Source: DATFYM01 sp035315065
Lineage (GTDB): Bacteria; Acidobacteriota; Terriglobia; UBA7540
Direction: 5' to 3'
Length of the DNA stretch: 64,000 nucleotides
Assembly (NCBI GenBank): GCA_035315065.1
Contig: DATFYM010000239.1
Location: forward strand, 1 to 64,000
Shown: positions 6,968 to 14,183 of the stretch, one piece after another
Layout: each line of letters starts with the position of its first letter
How positions within the stretch are numbered: the first letter of the stretch is position 1
Made by a program: the position numbers and the translations under genes
Notes under the pieces: model-generated
What the model was told of the DNA's origin: nothing
The model's input: only the letters and a program-made list of their open reading frames with translations
Databases searched by the model: none

Positions 6968-9418
6968 ATGGGGAGTTTGATTCAAGACTTGCGTTACGGC
7001 TTGCGCGTTCTCAGGAAGAATCCGGGCCTTCCGGCTTTGGCGGTGCTGACACTGGCATTGGGCATCGCGGCGAACAGCACTATTTTCAGTTGGATTAACT
7101 CGACTCTGCTCAATCCCATTCCTGGCGTTGCGCGCACCAGCGATATGGTGACCGTCATGAGAGGAGAGAGGAGTGATCATCCCACGCCGCCTTTCTCCTA
7201 CCCGGACTACCGCGACCTGCGCGACAATAACGGCAGCTTTTCCGGCCTCCTGGCCTATCATCACGAATACGTGTCCCTCACGGGCGAGGGCAAGCCGGAA
7301 CGTATTTACGGAGTGTTGACCTCCGCGAATTACTTCGACGTGCTCGGCGTAGGGCCGATCCTTGGACGCGGTTTCGTACCGGCGGAGGAACGTGGGGGCG
7401 AAGGCTCCGCCCCGGTGGCGGTGATCAGCTACGAACTGTGGCAGAGCCATTTTGGCAGCGATCCGTCCATCATCGACAGGAAAATACAGATCAACCGGTA
7501 TCCGTACACGGTTGTCGGGGTCGCTCCTCCGGGCTTTCAAGGATGTATGCCCGGATTGCGAGGGGACATTTGGATTCCCGCGGTGATGGTCAGGGCCGTG
7601 TGGGGGTTTGAAGGGAAGCTCGACGATCGCGGCGATTTCTGGCTCAACGTGCTGGGAAGGCTCAGACCAGGGATCAATTCCCGGCAAGCGGAGGGCGAGC
7701 TGAACCTGCTCATGCAGCGGATCGCTGAGCGTTTTCCCGACGATCATCAGGGTCCCAACCAGATCTCCCTCGATCCCCTCTGGCGCTCTCCATTTGGAGC
7801 CAACGTTTATCTTTCCGCCACGCTGCCCATGTTGTTGGGACTCGCGGCCTTGCTGCTGTTGCTGGCTTGCGCCAATGTGGCCAATCTGCTGCTGGTGCGC
7901 TCCATCTCAAGACGGCGCGAGATCGCCATTCGCTTGTCCATTGGGGCAAGCCGGTGGCGACTGGTCCGCCAACTGATGATGGAGAGCCTGTTGCTTGGCC
8001 TGGCCGGCGGCGCCCTCGCCGTGTTCATCACCACCTGGAGCGCGGGCACGTTCACCGCCTTCGTGCCTTCCACGACTCTCCCACTCGCGCTCAATGGCCA
8101 TGCCGATCACACTGTAGTTCTAGTGACCTTGGCCATCTCGATCGTCACGGCAGTGATTTTCGGCATTCTGCCAGCGCTGCGCTCCTCGAACCTGGCGCCG
8201 GTGACGGTGCTGAAGGAAGAGGCAGGGAGCGTCTCCGGTGGGCTCCACCGGTCGCGCCTCGCGAGCGCACTGGTGGTGATGCAGATCGCCCTTTCCGTGC
8301 TCCTGCTGGTTTGCGCGGGTCTTTTCACCCGCAGCCTCGAAAAGGCCCAGCGATCGGATCCGGGCTTCGACCCGGACCACGTGCTGCTGGAGTCCTTTGA
8401 GCTTCGGCCGTCGGGCTATTCAAGCGTGCGAGGCCTTGAGTTCGACCGGCAACTGCTGGCCAAGATTGAGGCCCTTCCAGGGGTTGAGTCGGTGACGCTG
8501 GCCGACTTCTCGCCCCTCAGTTACACCATCCGCTCCGAAGGCGTTCAGCTCGAGGGCTACGTGCCTCGCCCTCACGAATCGATGGAAATCGATTGGGCCA
8601 GGGTGGGCCCGAATTACTTTCGGACCTTGCGGACTCCCCTTGTTTCCGGGCGTGATTTTACCGCTCAGGACGACGCCAAGTCACAGTCGATAGCGATTGT
8701 CAACGAAGAATTTGTCGCCCGTTATTGGCCGGGTCAGGATGCGATAGGGAAACGGATTCGGCTGTATGACCGATGGCGCACCGTGGTGGGCGTGGCCCGC
8801 AATGCCAAGTACCGCCGCGTGACCTATAACGCGGAGCCCTGCTTTTTTGTGCCCTGGTTCCAGGATTACCCTCCTTTCGATGCGATCATCGTCCACACGC
8901 GGGTGTCGGGCGAGCCTATGGCGTTCGCTGCGCCGGTGGAGAGGGCTATCCATGAACTCAACCCCGATTTGCCCGTTTTCAACGTGGACTCTCTCCGGTC
9001 CAGCATGCAAATGGGCAGCCTTTTCGAGCGGATCGTCGTAACCTTCGCCGGCTCCTTCGGGCTGCTGGCGTTAGCGCTGGCTGCGGTAGGAGTCTACGGA
9101 GTCGTGGCCTATGCCACTCGCCAGCGCACGCATGAGATCGGCATCCGCATGGCGTTGGGAGCCGAGCCAGCGGACGTCCTCCGCCTGGTTCTGGGCCACG
9201 GGCTGCGGATGACGCTCACGGGGCTGGGCGTAGGAGTCGCAGTTTCGTTGGCTGTGACACGCTTGCTGCGCACCCAGCTTCTGGGCGTCGCGCCGACGGA
9301 CGTGCTGACCTATGCGAGCGTGGCCCTGTTGCTCTCGGTCGTGGCGCTTGCCGCTTGCTATATCCCGGCGCGGCGAGCCACCAAAGTCCAGCCTACAGTC
9401 GCACTGCGGTGCGAATGA
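6968..9418 (+). CDS. ADOP family MacB/FtsX-type permease
   Basis: An 816-residue membrane protein of the acidobacterial duplicated orphan permease type. It opens with QDLRYGLRVLRKNPGLPALAVLTLALGIAANSTIF, a near-standard ADOP start, followed by a MacB-like periplasmic core, a first FtsX block of three helices (about residues 275-410, ending FGILPALRSS), a helix at about 440 (ALVVMQIALSVLLLVCAGLF), a second periplasmic domain, and a final FtsX block (GSFGLLALALAAVGVYGVVAY .. LLLSVVALAACYIPARRAT). There is no adjacent ATPase gene, as usual for this family. ATG 6968 has GAGG 6 nt upstream; ATG 6956 and TTG 6953 are weaker options. Probable role: mechanotransmission or export of an unknown envelope substrate. 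Confidence 0.9.
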   Translation: MGSLIQDLRYGLRVLRKNPGLPALAVLTLALGIAANSTIFSWINSTLLNPIPGVARTSDMVTVMRGERSDHPTPPFSYPDYRDLRDNNGSFSGLLAYHHEYVSLTGEGKPERIYGVLTSANYFDVLGVGPILGRGFVPAEERGGEGSAPVAVISYELWQSHFGSDPSIIDRKIQINRYPYTVVGVAPPGFQGCMPGLRGDIWIPAVMVRAVWGFEGKLDDRGDFWLNVLGRLRPGINSRQAEGELNLLMQRIAERFPDDHQGPNQISLDPLWRSPFGANVYLSATLPMLLGLAALLLLLACANVANLLLVRSISRRREIAIRLSIGASRWRLVRQLMMESLLLGLAGGALAVFITTWSAGTFTAFVPSTTLPLALNGHADHTVVLVTLAISIVTAVIFGILPALRSSNLAPVTVLKEEAGSVSGGLHRSRLASALVVMQIALSVLLLVCAGLFTRSLEKAQRSDPGFDPDHVLLESFELRPSGYSSVRGLEFDRQLLAKIEALPGVESVTLADFSPLSYTIRSEGVQLEGYVPRPHESMEIDWARVGPNYFRTLRTPLVSGRDFTAQDDAKSQSIAIVNEEFVARYWPGQDAIGKRIRLYDRWRTVVGVARNAKYRRVTYNAEPCFFVPWFQDYPPFDAIIVHTRVSGEPMAFAAPVERAIHELNPDLPVFNVDSLRSSMQMGSLFERIVVTFAGSFGLLALALAAVGVYGVVAYATRQRTHEIGIRMALGAEPADVLRLVLGHGLRMTLTGLGVGVAVSLAVTRLLRTQLLGVAPTDVLTYASVALLLSVVALAACYIPARRATKVQPTVALRCE

Positions 9419-9513
9419 AGGAGCCGTCGACGATCGCCTCGAGGCCCGTCAGCAGTCCACCACTATGATAGTGCAGCGCGTCATCATCTCATTGTCTGAT
9501 AGACTGTAACGGA

Positions 9514-10383
9514 GTGATCCTGCAACATCACACTCGCGCCAAGCAGAAAGCGGCCCGTGCCGACCGCACGGCCGGCCTTGTCGCATTGGCCGCGTTCGCC
9601 TGCCTGCTCCTCAGTCTGAGCCTTCCTTCGCGGTCCTGGGCGGAAAAGGTCACCGACCTCAAACCCCAAGGCTACGTCAACGACTTCGCCGGCGTGATCG
9701 ATGCGCAGACCAGCGAACGCATCACGGCAATCTGCACTGAGGTGGACCGCGAGGCTCAGGCGCAGATCGCGGTCGTCACTATCAATTCGCTAGACGGCGA
9801 GCCGGTGGAGGATTTCGCCGTCGCTCTGTTCAAGCAGTGGGGAATCGGCTATAAGGGCACGGATCGCGGTGTCCTGATCCTCCTCGCGAAGTCGGACCAC
9901 AAGCTCAAGGTTGAGGTCGGTTTCGGTCTGGAGCCGATTCTGCCCGACGGGTTGGTGGGCAGTTTTGGCCGCCAGGTAGTACCGATGCTGCGGAGCGGGG
10001 ACTACAGCGGCGCGCTCCTGCAGGAAACAACACTCATCGCCCAAGTGATCGCCAAGGACCGCGGCGTGAAGCTCAGCAATGTCCCGACGGAGAGCCAACG
10101 CCCTGCTCCCTCGGCGCCTCAGTTCGACTTGGGCAGGCTGATTTTCTGGGGTATCATTCTCGGCTTAGGCGGCCTGGTCTCACTGATACGGCGGTTCAGC
10201 ACTGGTTCCGGGCGAAGCCGCCGGGGGTGTTGGATTGGTCCACCCTGGATCGGGGGCGGGTTTGGTGGCGGCGGCTTTGGCGGGGGCGGTTCCTGGGGTG
10301 GCGGCGGCTTTGGCGGCGGTGGCGGTTTTGGTGGATTCGGAGGAGGCAGCTCGGGAGGCGGAGGGTCGACCACGAGTTGGTGA
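9514..10383 (+). CDS. TPM-domain membrane protein (YgcG-like)
   Basis: A 289-residue protein: signal peptide (AAFACLLLSLSLPSRSWA), then a TPM domain at about residues 50-190 (YVNDFAGVID..TDRGVLILLAKSDHKLKVEVGFGLEPILPD), one membrane helix (LIFWGIILGLGGLVSLI) and a C-terminal tail of GGGFGGGG repeats ending STTSW. TPM proteins of this form are commonly next to lemA, as here (lemA follows with one gene in between), and have been linked to membrane-protein or envelope maintenance. The GTG at 9514 is the only reasonable start. The Gly-rich tail is normal for the family. Confidence 0.85.
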   Translation: MILQHHTRAKQKAARADRTAGLVALAAFACLLLSLSLPSRSWAEKVTDLKPQGYVNDFAGVIDAQTSERITAICTEVDREAQAQIAVVTINSLDGEPVEDFAVALFKQWGIGYKGTDRGVLILLAKSDHKLKVEVGFGLEPILPDGLVGSFGRQVVPMLRSGDYSGALLQETTLIAQVIAKDRGVKLSNVPTESQRPAPSAPQFDLGRLIFWGIILGLGGLVSLIRRFSTGSGRSRRGCWIGPPWIGGGFGGGGFGGGGSWGGGGFGGGGGFGGFGGGSSGGGGSTTSW

Positions 10384-10470
10384 GGACTTCCCTGCTGCGG
10401 CTGGCAACAAAAGGAAGACGAAGAAAATCAAAAGGCAAAAGTGAAGACGGCAGGACGCGGGTTTATTCGC

Positions 10471-10533
10471 GAGTTTCGAACTTCGAGCTTCGAGCTTCGA
10501 TTTTCCAGTTTCGATTTTCGACTTTCGAGTTTC
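10471..10533. repeat. nine-unit heptamer array, GAGTTTC type
   Basis: Nine consecutive 7-bp units: GAGTTTC GAACTTC GAGCTTC GAGCTTC GATTTTC CAGTTTC GATTTTC GACTTTC GAGTTTC. The array ends two bases before the ATG at 10536, so it occupies the ribosome-binding position of the next gene. A clear left partner is not visible; a purine-rich stretch at about 10410-10450 is a weak candidate. Confidence 0.8.
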
Positions 10534-10535
10534 AG

Positions 10536-11249
10536 ATGCATAAACAGCTAAGCGAACTGGTGGAAAAGCTGAAAGTGGCGGAGGGCGCCAACCTCAAGTC
10601 GGTAGTGCTGCACGGCTCGGCGGCCGGCGGCGAGTTTCACCCCGACCATTCTGACTTCAACGTCGTGCTGCTGCTTGAACGGCTCGACCTTGCCGAGATC
10701 GAGAAGCTCAACCGGACGGCGCGGTGGTGGGAAAGCAAGGGTCATCCGGCGCCGCTGGTCTTCACGCCCGAGGAACTGGCCCGCTCGGCGGATGTCTTTG
10801 CCATCGAACTGCTCGATATCAAAGCGAGGCACGAAGTGCTGGCGGGCGTAGACTTCTTCACCACGCTCGAAGTGCCGATGAACCTCCATCGCGCCCAGGT
10901 GGAACGTGAGCTGCGCACCAATCTCGTGCGGCTGAGGCAGCACTACCTCGCCAGCCCCGGCGATCGCAAGGCGATGCTCAAGCTTATGACCGAATCCGTT
11001 TCCAGCTTCGGCACCCTCTTTCGCCATGCCCTGATCGCCCTCGGCGCGCCGCGCCCGCAGCACAAGCGCGACGCGGTGGATCGGCTGGCCGCGCAGTTGG
11101 GCTTCGACCCGTCGGCGTTCCACACCATTCTGGAGGTACGTGCCGGCCGGCGCCCCTCGAAAGAGATCGACGTGCAGGCGACCTTTCGTGGCTATCTGGA
11201 AGCTGTGGCGCGCGTGACGCACGAAATCGACGTGAGATTCAGCCATTGA
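10536..11249 (+). CDS. nucleotidyltransferase-fold protein
   Basis: A 237-residue protein beginning MHKQLSELVEKLK. Residues 20-50 (LKSVVLHGSAAGGEFHPDHSDFNVVLLLER) fit the polymerase-beta-like nucleotidyltransferase motif, where GSAAGG replaces the usual GSxARG and D-x-D is D-F-N, so one acidic ligand is missing. The rest is helical. Frames upstream of the ATG exist but consist of repeat sequence, so ATG 10536 is chosen although the heptamer array leaves no good Shine-Dalgarno. It lies between the TPM gene and lemA and is probably co-transcribed. It may be a catalytically weak or inactive nucleotidyltransferase; substrate unknown. Confidence 0.65.
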   Translation: MHKQLSELVEKLKVAEGANLKSVVLHGSAAGGEFHPDHSDFNVVLLLERLDLAEIEKLNRTARWWESKGHPAPLVFTPEELARSADVFAIELLDIKARHEVLAGVDFFTTLEVPMNLHRAQVERELRTNLVRLRQHYLASPGDRKAMLKLMTESVSSFGTLFRHALIALGAPRPQHKRDAVDRLAAQLGFDPSAFHTILEVRAGRRPSKEIDVQATFRGYLEAVARVTHEIDVRFSH

Positions 11250-11250
11250 G

Positions 11251-11352
11251 AAGAAGTCGAGGGAAGAAGTCGAGAGTCGAAAGTTGAAAGTCGAAAGTCA
11301 AAGAAAGAATTGTCTTCACTTTCAACCTTCGACTTTCGACTTTCGACTTCTT
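11251..11352. repeat. heptamer hairpin locus, AGTCGAA type
   Basis: Left array AGTCGAG AGTCGAA AGTTGAA AGTCGAA AGTCAAA, loop with GAATTGTCTTC, right array ACTTTCA ACCTTCG ACTTTCG ACTTTCG ACTTCTT. It begins right after the stop codon at 11249. Confidence 0.8.
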
Positions 11353-11389
11353 GAAAACTCCTCACTCCTTAGAATCCGGAGGAAGAACA

Positions 11390-11968
11390 ATGAAGGGATT
11401 TCTCATTACCATCGGAGTTTTGGTGCTGCTCGCCATCATCCTCGTCAGCAGCTACGTCCGCCGCCGCAACGAAATGGTCCGCAAGAACGAGACCATTAAT
11501 GCGGATTGGTCGCAGGTGGATGTGGACCTGCAGCGCCGTGCCGACCTGATCCCTAATCTGGTCGCCACGGTGAAAGGCTATGCGGCGCACGAAGAGACCG
11601 TCTTTGGCGATGTCGCCAATGCGCGCGCGGGGCTCCTCAACGCCAAAACGCCTGCCGACCGCATCGCCGCCAATGGCCAACTCGATGGTGCCCTCGGCCG
11701 CCTGCTCGCGATCGCGGAAAACTATCCCAACCTAAAAGCGGACGAAAGCTTCCTTCGTCTGCAAGACGAACTGGCCGGCACGGAGAATCGCATCGCCGTG
11801 TCGCGCCGGCGCTACAACGAGGCGGTGCAGGACTACAACACCTATATCAACCTCTTCCCCAACAACATCGTCGCCAGCATGTCTGGCTTCCAGCGCAACA
11901 ACAATTACTTCACGGCCTCGCCCACATCGCGCGAAGCTCCCAAGGTGGAGTTCCCGGCAGCGAAATAA
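11390..11968 (+). CDS. lemA: LemA family protein
   Basis: A 192-residue LemA protein, full family length. It has a single N-terminal membrane helix (FLITIGVLVLLAIILVSSYV) and the characteristic helical core: NADWSQVDVDLQRRADLIPNLV, AENYPNLKADESFLRLQDELAGTENRIAVSRRRYNEAVQDYN, then the conserved FPNNIVASM. ATG 11390 has GGAGGAAG upstream; the TTG at 11351 would start in repeat sequence. LemA proteins form helical bundles on the inner membrane and accompany TPM/YgcG proteins, as here. The stop codon touches the start of the hairpin at 11967. Confidence 0.93.
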   Translation: MKGFLITIGVLVLLAIILVSSYVRRRNEMVRKNETINADWSQVDVDLQRRADLIPNLVATVKGYAAHEETVFGDVANARAGLLNAKTPADRIAANGQLDGALGRLLAIAENYPNLKADESFLRLQDELAGTENRIAVSRRRYNEAVQDYNTYINLFPNNIVASMSGFQRNNNYFTASPTSREAPKVEFPAAK

Positions 11969-12056
11969 ATGATGAACGCTGAATGATGAATGATGAACTG
12001 AAAACCTCAAAGACCTGTCTTTCCGTTCATCATTCATCATTCAGCGTTCATCATTT
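11967..12056. repeat. perfect 32-bp heptamer hairpin, ATGATGA type
   Basis: Arms 11967-11998 and 12025-12056 are exact inverse complements over 32 bp. The left arm divides as ATGATGA ACGCTGA ATGATGA ATGATGA AC. The 26-nt spacer contains an inner palindrome AAAGAC-CT-GTCTTT. It separates convergent lemA and ndh; the right arm encodes the last codons of ndh. Confidence 0.9.
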
Positions 12057-13372
12057 TCTTCCATCGTTCCCGTGATCAGCCTCGCCGAGCGCCCATAGAA
12101 AAAGTAGGACCACGTCCAATCGAACATCACCATCAAACGATTGCGAAAGCCGATCAAGAAAAAGATGTGGACGAGCAGCCACATGACCCACGCGACGAAG
12201 CCCGACACCCGCAGGCGCCCGAAGTCGGCTACGCCGGCCGCGCGCCCAATGGTGGCGAGCTGGCCCTTGTTATGATAGTGGAAGGGTTCGAGAGGCTTGC
12301 CCTGCGCGGCCCGCACGATGTTGCTCGCCACGTGCCGGCCCTGCTGGATCGCCACCGGCGCGACTCCCGGCAGCGGCTTGCCCGCGCCGTCGAGAAAAGC
12401 GGCAGCGTCACCGATCACAAACACTTGCGGATGGCCGGGAAGCGTAAGGTTGGACTCCACCCGCACTCGGCCGGCTTGGTCCACCGGCACGCCCAGCATC
12501 TTCACCAGTGGCGACGCCTTCACGCCCGCTGACCAGATGGTGGTCGCCGCCGGGACCGCGTGCTCGCCGACCATCACCGCGTCGCGGCTGATAGCCGTGA
12601 CCCGGGAGTTCGTCCGCACTTCCACACCCATCTTGGTGAGGGCGGCTTCGGCCTTGGCCGAGAGCTCCGGCGGAAACGCGGGCAGCACGCGCGGCCCGCC
12701 CTCCAACAGAATGATGCGGGAATCACGCGGATCGATGGAGCGGAAATCCTCCGCCATCACGTGGCGCGCGATCTCCGCGATGGCGCCCGCCAGTTCAACG
12801 CCGGTGGGTCCGGCGCCCACCAACACGAAGGTGAGCAGTTCCTGGCGTCGGGCAGGATCGGTCTCGCGCTCGGCATGCTCAAACGCCAGCAGAATGCGCC
12901 GCCGGATGTCGAGCGCTTCCTCCAGGTTCTTCAATCCCGGCGCCCAGGGCTGCCAGTCGTCGTGGCCAAAATAGCTGTCCGTGGCGCCGGTGGCCAGAAT
13001 CAAGTAGTCGTAGCCAATCTCCCCGCCATCCTTGAAATGCAGCTTGCGCGCCGTGAGGTCCACACCAGTGACTTCCGCCAGCAGCACCTGCGCATTCTTC
13101 TGTTGGCGCAGCGCGGCGCGAATGGGATAAGCAATCTCGCCCGGCGAAAGCCCTGCCGTCGCCACCTGGTAAAGCAGAGGCTGAAACAAGTGATGGTTGC
13201 GGCGGTCGATGACCGTGATCCGCACCGCAGCGTGCTTCAGCGCCCGCGTCGCATAAAGCCCGCCGAATCCCGCACCCACAATCACCACGTGCGGCACGCC
13301 AGCGGAAGGTCGCGACGCAACGGCAGAAGGCAGAGGCCGAGTCTCGTTGGCCGTCTGTGTGATCTCCACCAT
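12041..13372 (-). CDS. ndh: type II NADH dehydrogenase (NDH-2)
   Basis: A 443-residue FAD enzyme that oxidises NADH and reduces quinone without pumping protons. The FAD-binding Rossmann motif VVIVGAGFGGLYATRAL lies at about residues 29-45, the NADH-binding motif VLVGAGPTGVELAGA at about 182-196, and the second FAD motif HPQVFVIGDAA near 312. The C-terminal region FVAWVMWLLVHIFFLIGFRNRL is the expected membrane-anchoring stretch. ATG 13372 has AAGG upstream. Its last residues (ENDER) and TGA are encoded by the right arm of the heptamer hairpin at 12025-12056. Single gene, convergent with lemA. Confidence 0.92.
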   Translation of the reverse strand: MVEITQTANETRPLPSAVASRPSAGVPHVVIVGAGFGGLYATRALKHAAVRITVIDRRNHHLFQPLLYQVATAGLSPGEIAYPIRAALRQQKNAQVLLAEVTGVDLTARKLHFKDGGEIGYDYLILATGATDSYFGHDDWQPWAPGLKNLEEALDIRRRILLAFEHAERETDPARRQELLTFVLVGAGPTGVELAGAIAEIARHVMAEDFRSIDPRDSRIILLEGGPRVLPAFPPELSAKAEAALTKMGVEVRTNSRVTAISRDAVMVGEHAVPAATTIWSAGVKASPLVKMLGVPVDQAGRVRVESNLTLPGHPQVFVIGDAAAFLDGAGKPLPGVAPVAIQQGRHVASNIVRAAQGKPLEPFHYHNKGQLATIGRAAGVADFGRLRVSGFVAWVMWLLVHIFFLIGFRNRLMVMFDWTWSYFFYGRSARLITGTMEENDER

Positions 13373-13529
13373 GCCTTTTTTGATGAAGTATTGTGATCAC
13401 GGATTCGGCGCGCGGTCGCAATGCAAGGTTAAGCATTTCTGAATGTGAATCAGACACAGCGGTCACCATTCAATGCGCCGCCAGTGGCCGCGGTCAATAC
13501 GGCACGGCGTGCGGCCGCAACCAGAAGGA

Positions 13530-13719
13530 AGAGCTCAACACAGAGGTCACAGAGGCGTAAGGAGACCACGGAGAAGAAAGACTGGGGTACGCGTCCGTGA
13601 CCGCCGGTTCAGCGCGAACGAGCTTTGAAGGATCTCGGGTGAGCCGAAGCTGAATGCGTTAGTTAGCACGCTCTTCTCTGTGGTCTCTATGAGGCTCCGT
13701 GAACTCTGTGTTGAGCTCT
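13530..13719. repeat. inverted array of CACAGAG-type units
   Basis: Left arm from 13530 (AGAGCTCAACACAG, then CACAGAG GTCACAG AGGCGTA AGGAGAC CACGGAG) and right arm ending at 13719 (CTCTTCTCTGTGGTC .. GAACTCTGTG TTGAGCTCT) are inverse complements with indels. The spacer is about 95 nt. The same arm sequence recurs at 56559-56659. It is read through by the C-terminal part of the antitoxin-like gene on the minus strand. Confidence 0.7.
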
Positions 13720-14056
13720 TAATTCTTCGTGAGCCACAACGAAGTCCGGAAACAGCACTCAGCGGTGTCGCCTCCCGGAGAACCTGCTCCCGGATATACC
13801 AGTGAAGCCCACCCTCTGTGACCACGTCCAGCTTGCGCCCAAGAAGGTCCTCGAGATCAGCCACCAGACCGCCTGGGAAGAACGGGGTTCGGTCCGGTCC
13901 CATGTCTACCAACAAATCGACGTCGCTCTCAGAGCCTGCCTCACCCTTTGCCCGAGAGCCAAAGACGCGAACATTTCGCGCGCCGTGTTTGGCCGCGAGC
14001 CGTAGAATCTCTTCTCGTTTTGCTGCGAGCACCTTGTCAACACCCATGACCGCCAT
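13547..14056 (-). CDS. orphan MNT-domain antitoxin-like nucleotidyltransferase, extended tail
   Basis: The first ~100 residues are an MntA-type minimal nucleotidyltransferase: REEILRLAAKHGARNVRVFGSRAKGEAGSESDVDLLVDM, with the GSRAKG and D-V-D catalytic motif. It closely matches the intact MntA at 25772-26062, which stops at LREAVPL; here LREATPL is followed by about 65 further residues (SAVSGLRCGS...) encoded by the CACAGAG hairpin and beyond. No HEPN toxin partner is adjacent. MntA antitoxins AMPylate HepT toxins; here it is an orphan. The start could be ATG 14056 or ATG 14047; AAGGA favours the second. Either the stop was lost or the repeat was inserted at the end of the gene. Confidence 0.7.
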   Translation of the reverse strand: MAVMGVDKVLAAKREEILRLAAKHGARNVRVFGSRAKGEAGSESDVDLLVDMGPDRTPFFPGGLVADLEDLLGRKLDVVTEGGLHWYIREQVLREATPLSAVSGLRCGSRRIKSSTQSSRSLIETTEKSVLTNAFSFGSPEILQSSFALNRRSRTRTPVFLLRGLLTPL

Positions 14057-14159
14057 CCTTGTTCTTGGCTTCAGACCTCGGAACCCCTTTCCTTACCAGT
14101 TGATCTTGGCACGAAGCCGCCGGCGTCTTCAATCGGCAATCGGTAATCGGCAATAAAAC

Positions 14160-14183
14160 AGCGGGCGGGACGCCCTTCGCTAC
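14160..14183. repeat. REP-like palindrome GCGGGCGGGACGCCC..CGCTAC
   Basis: AGCGGGCGGGACGCCC followed by TTCGCTACG matches the intergenic unit near position 165-185. It overlaps the last codons of the glycosidase-like gene on the minus strand, so it sits exactly at a gene end. Confidence 0.6.

Noticed and set aside
11967..12056. Assembly artefact as the cause of the perfect inverted repeat
   Set aside because: The arms encode the C-terminus of ndh in frame, and similar but different hairpins occur at many loci, so a single artefact does not explain them.
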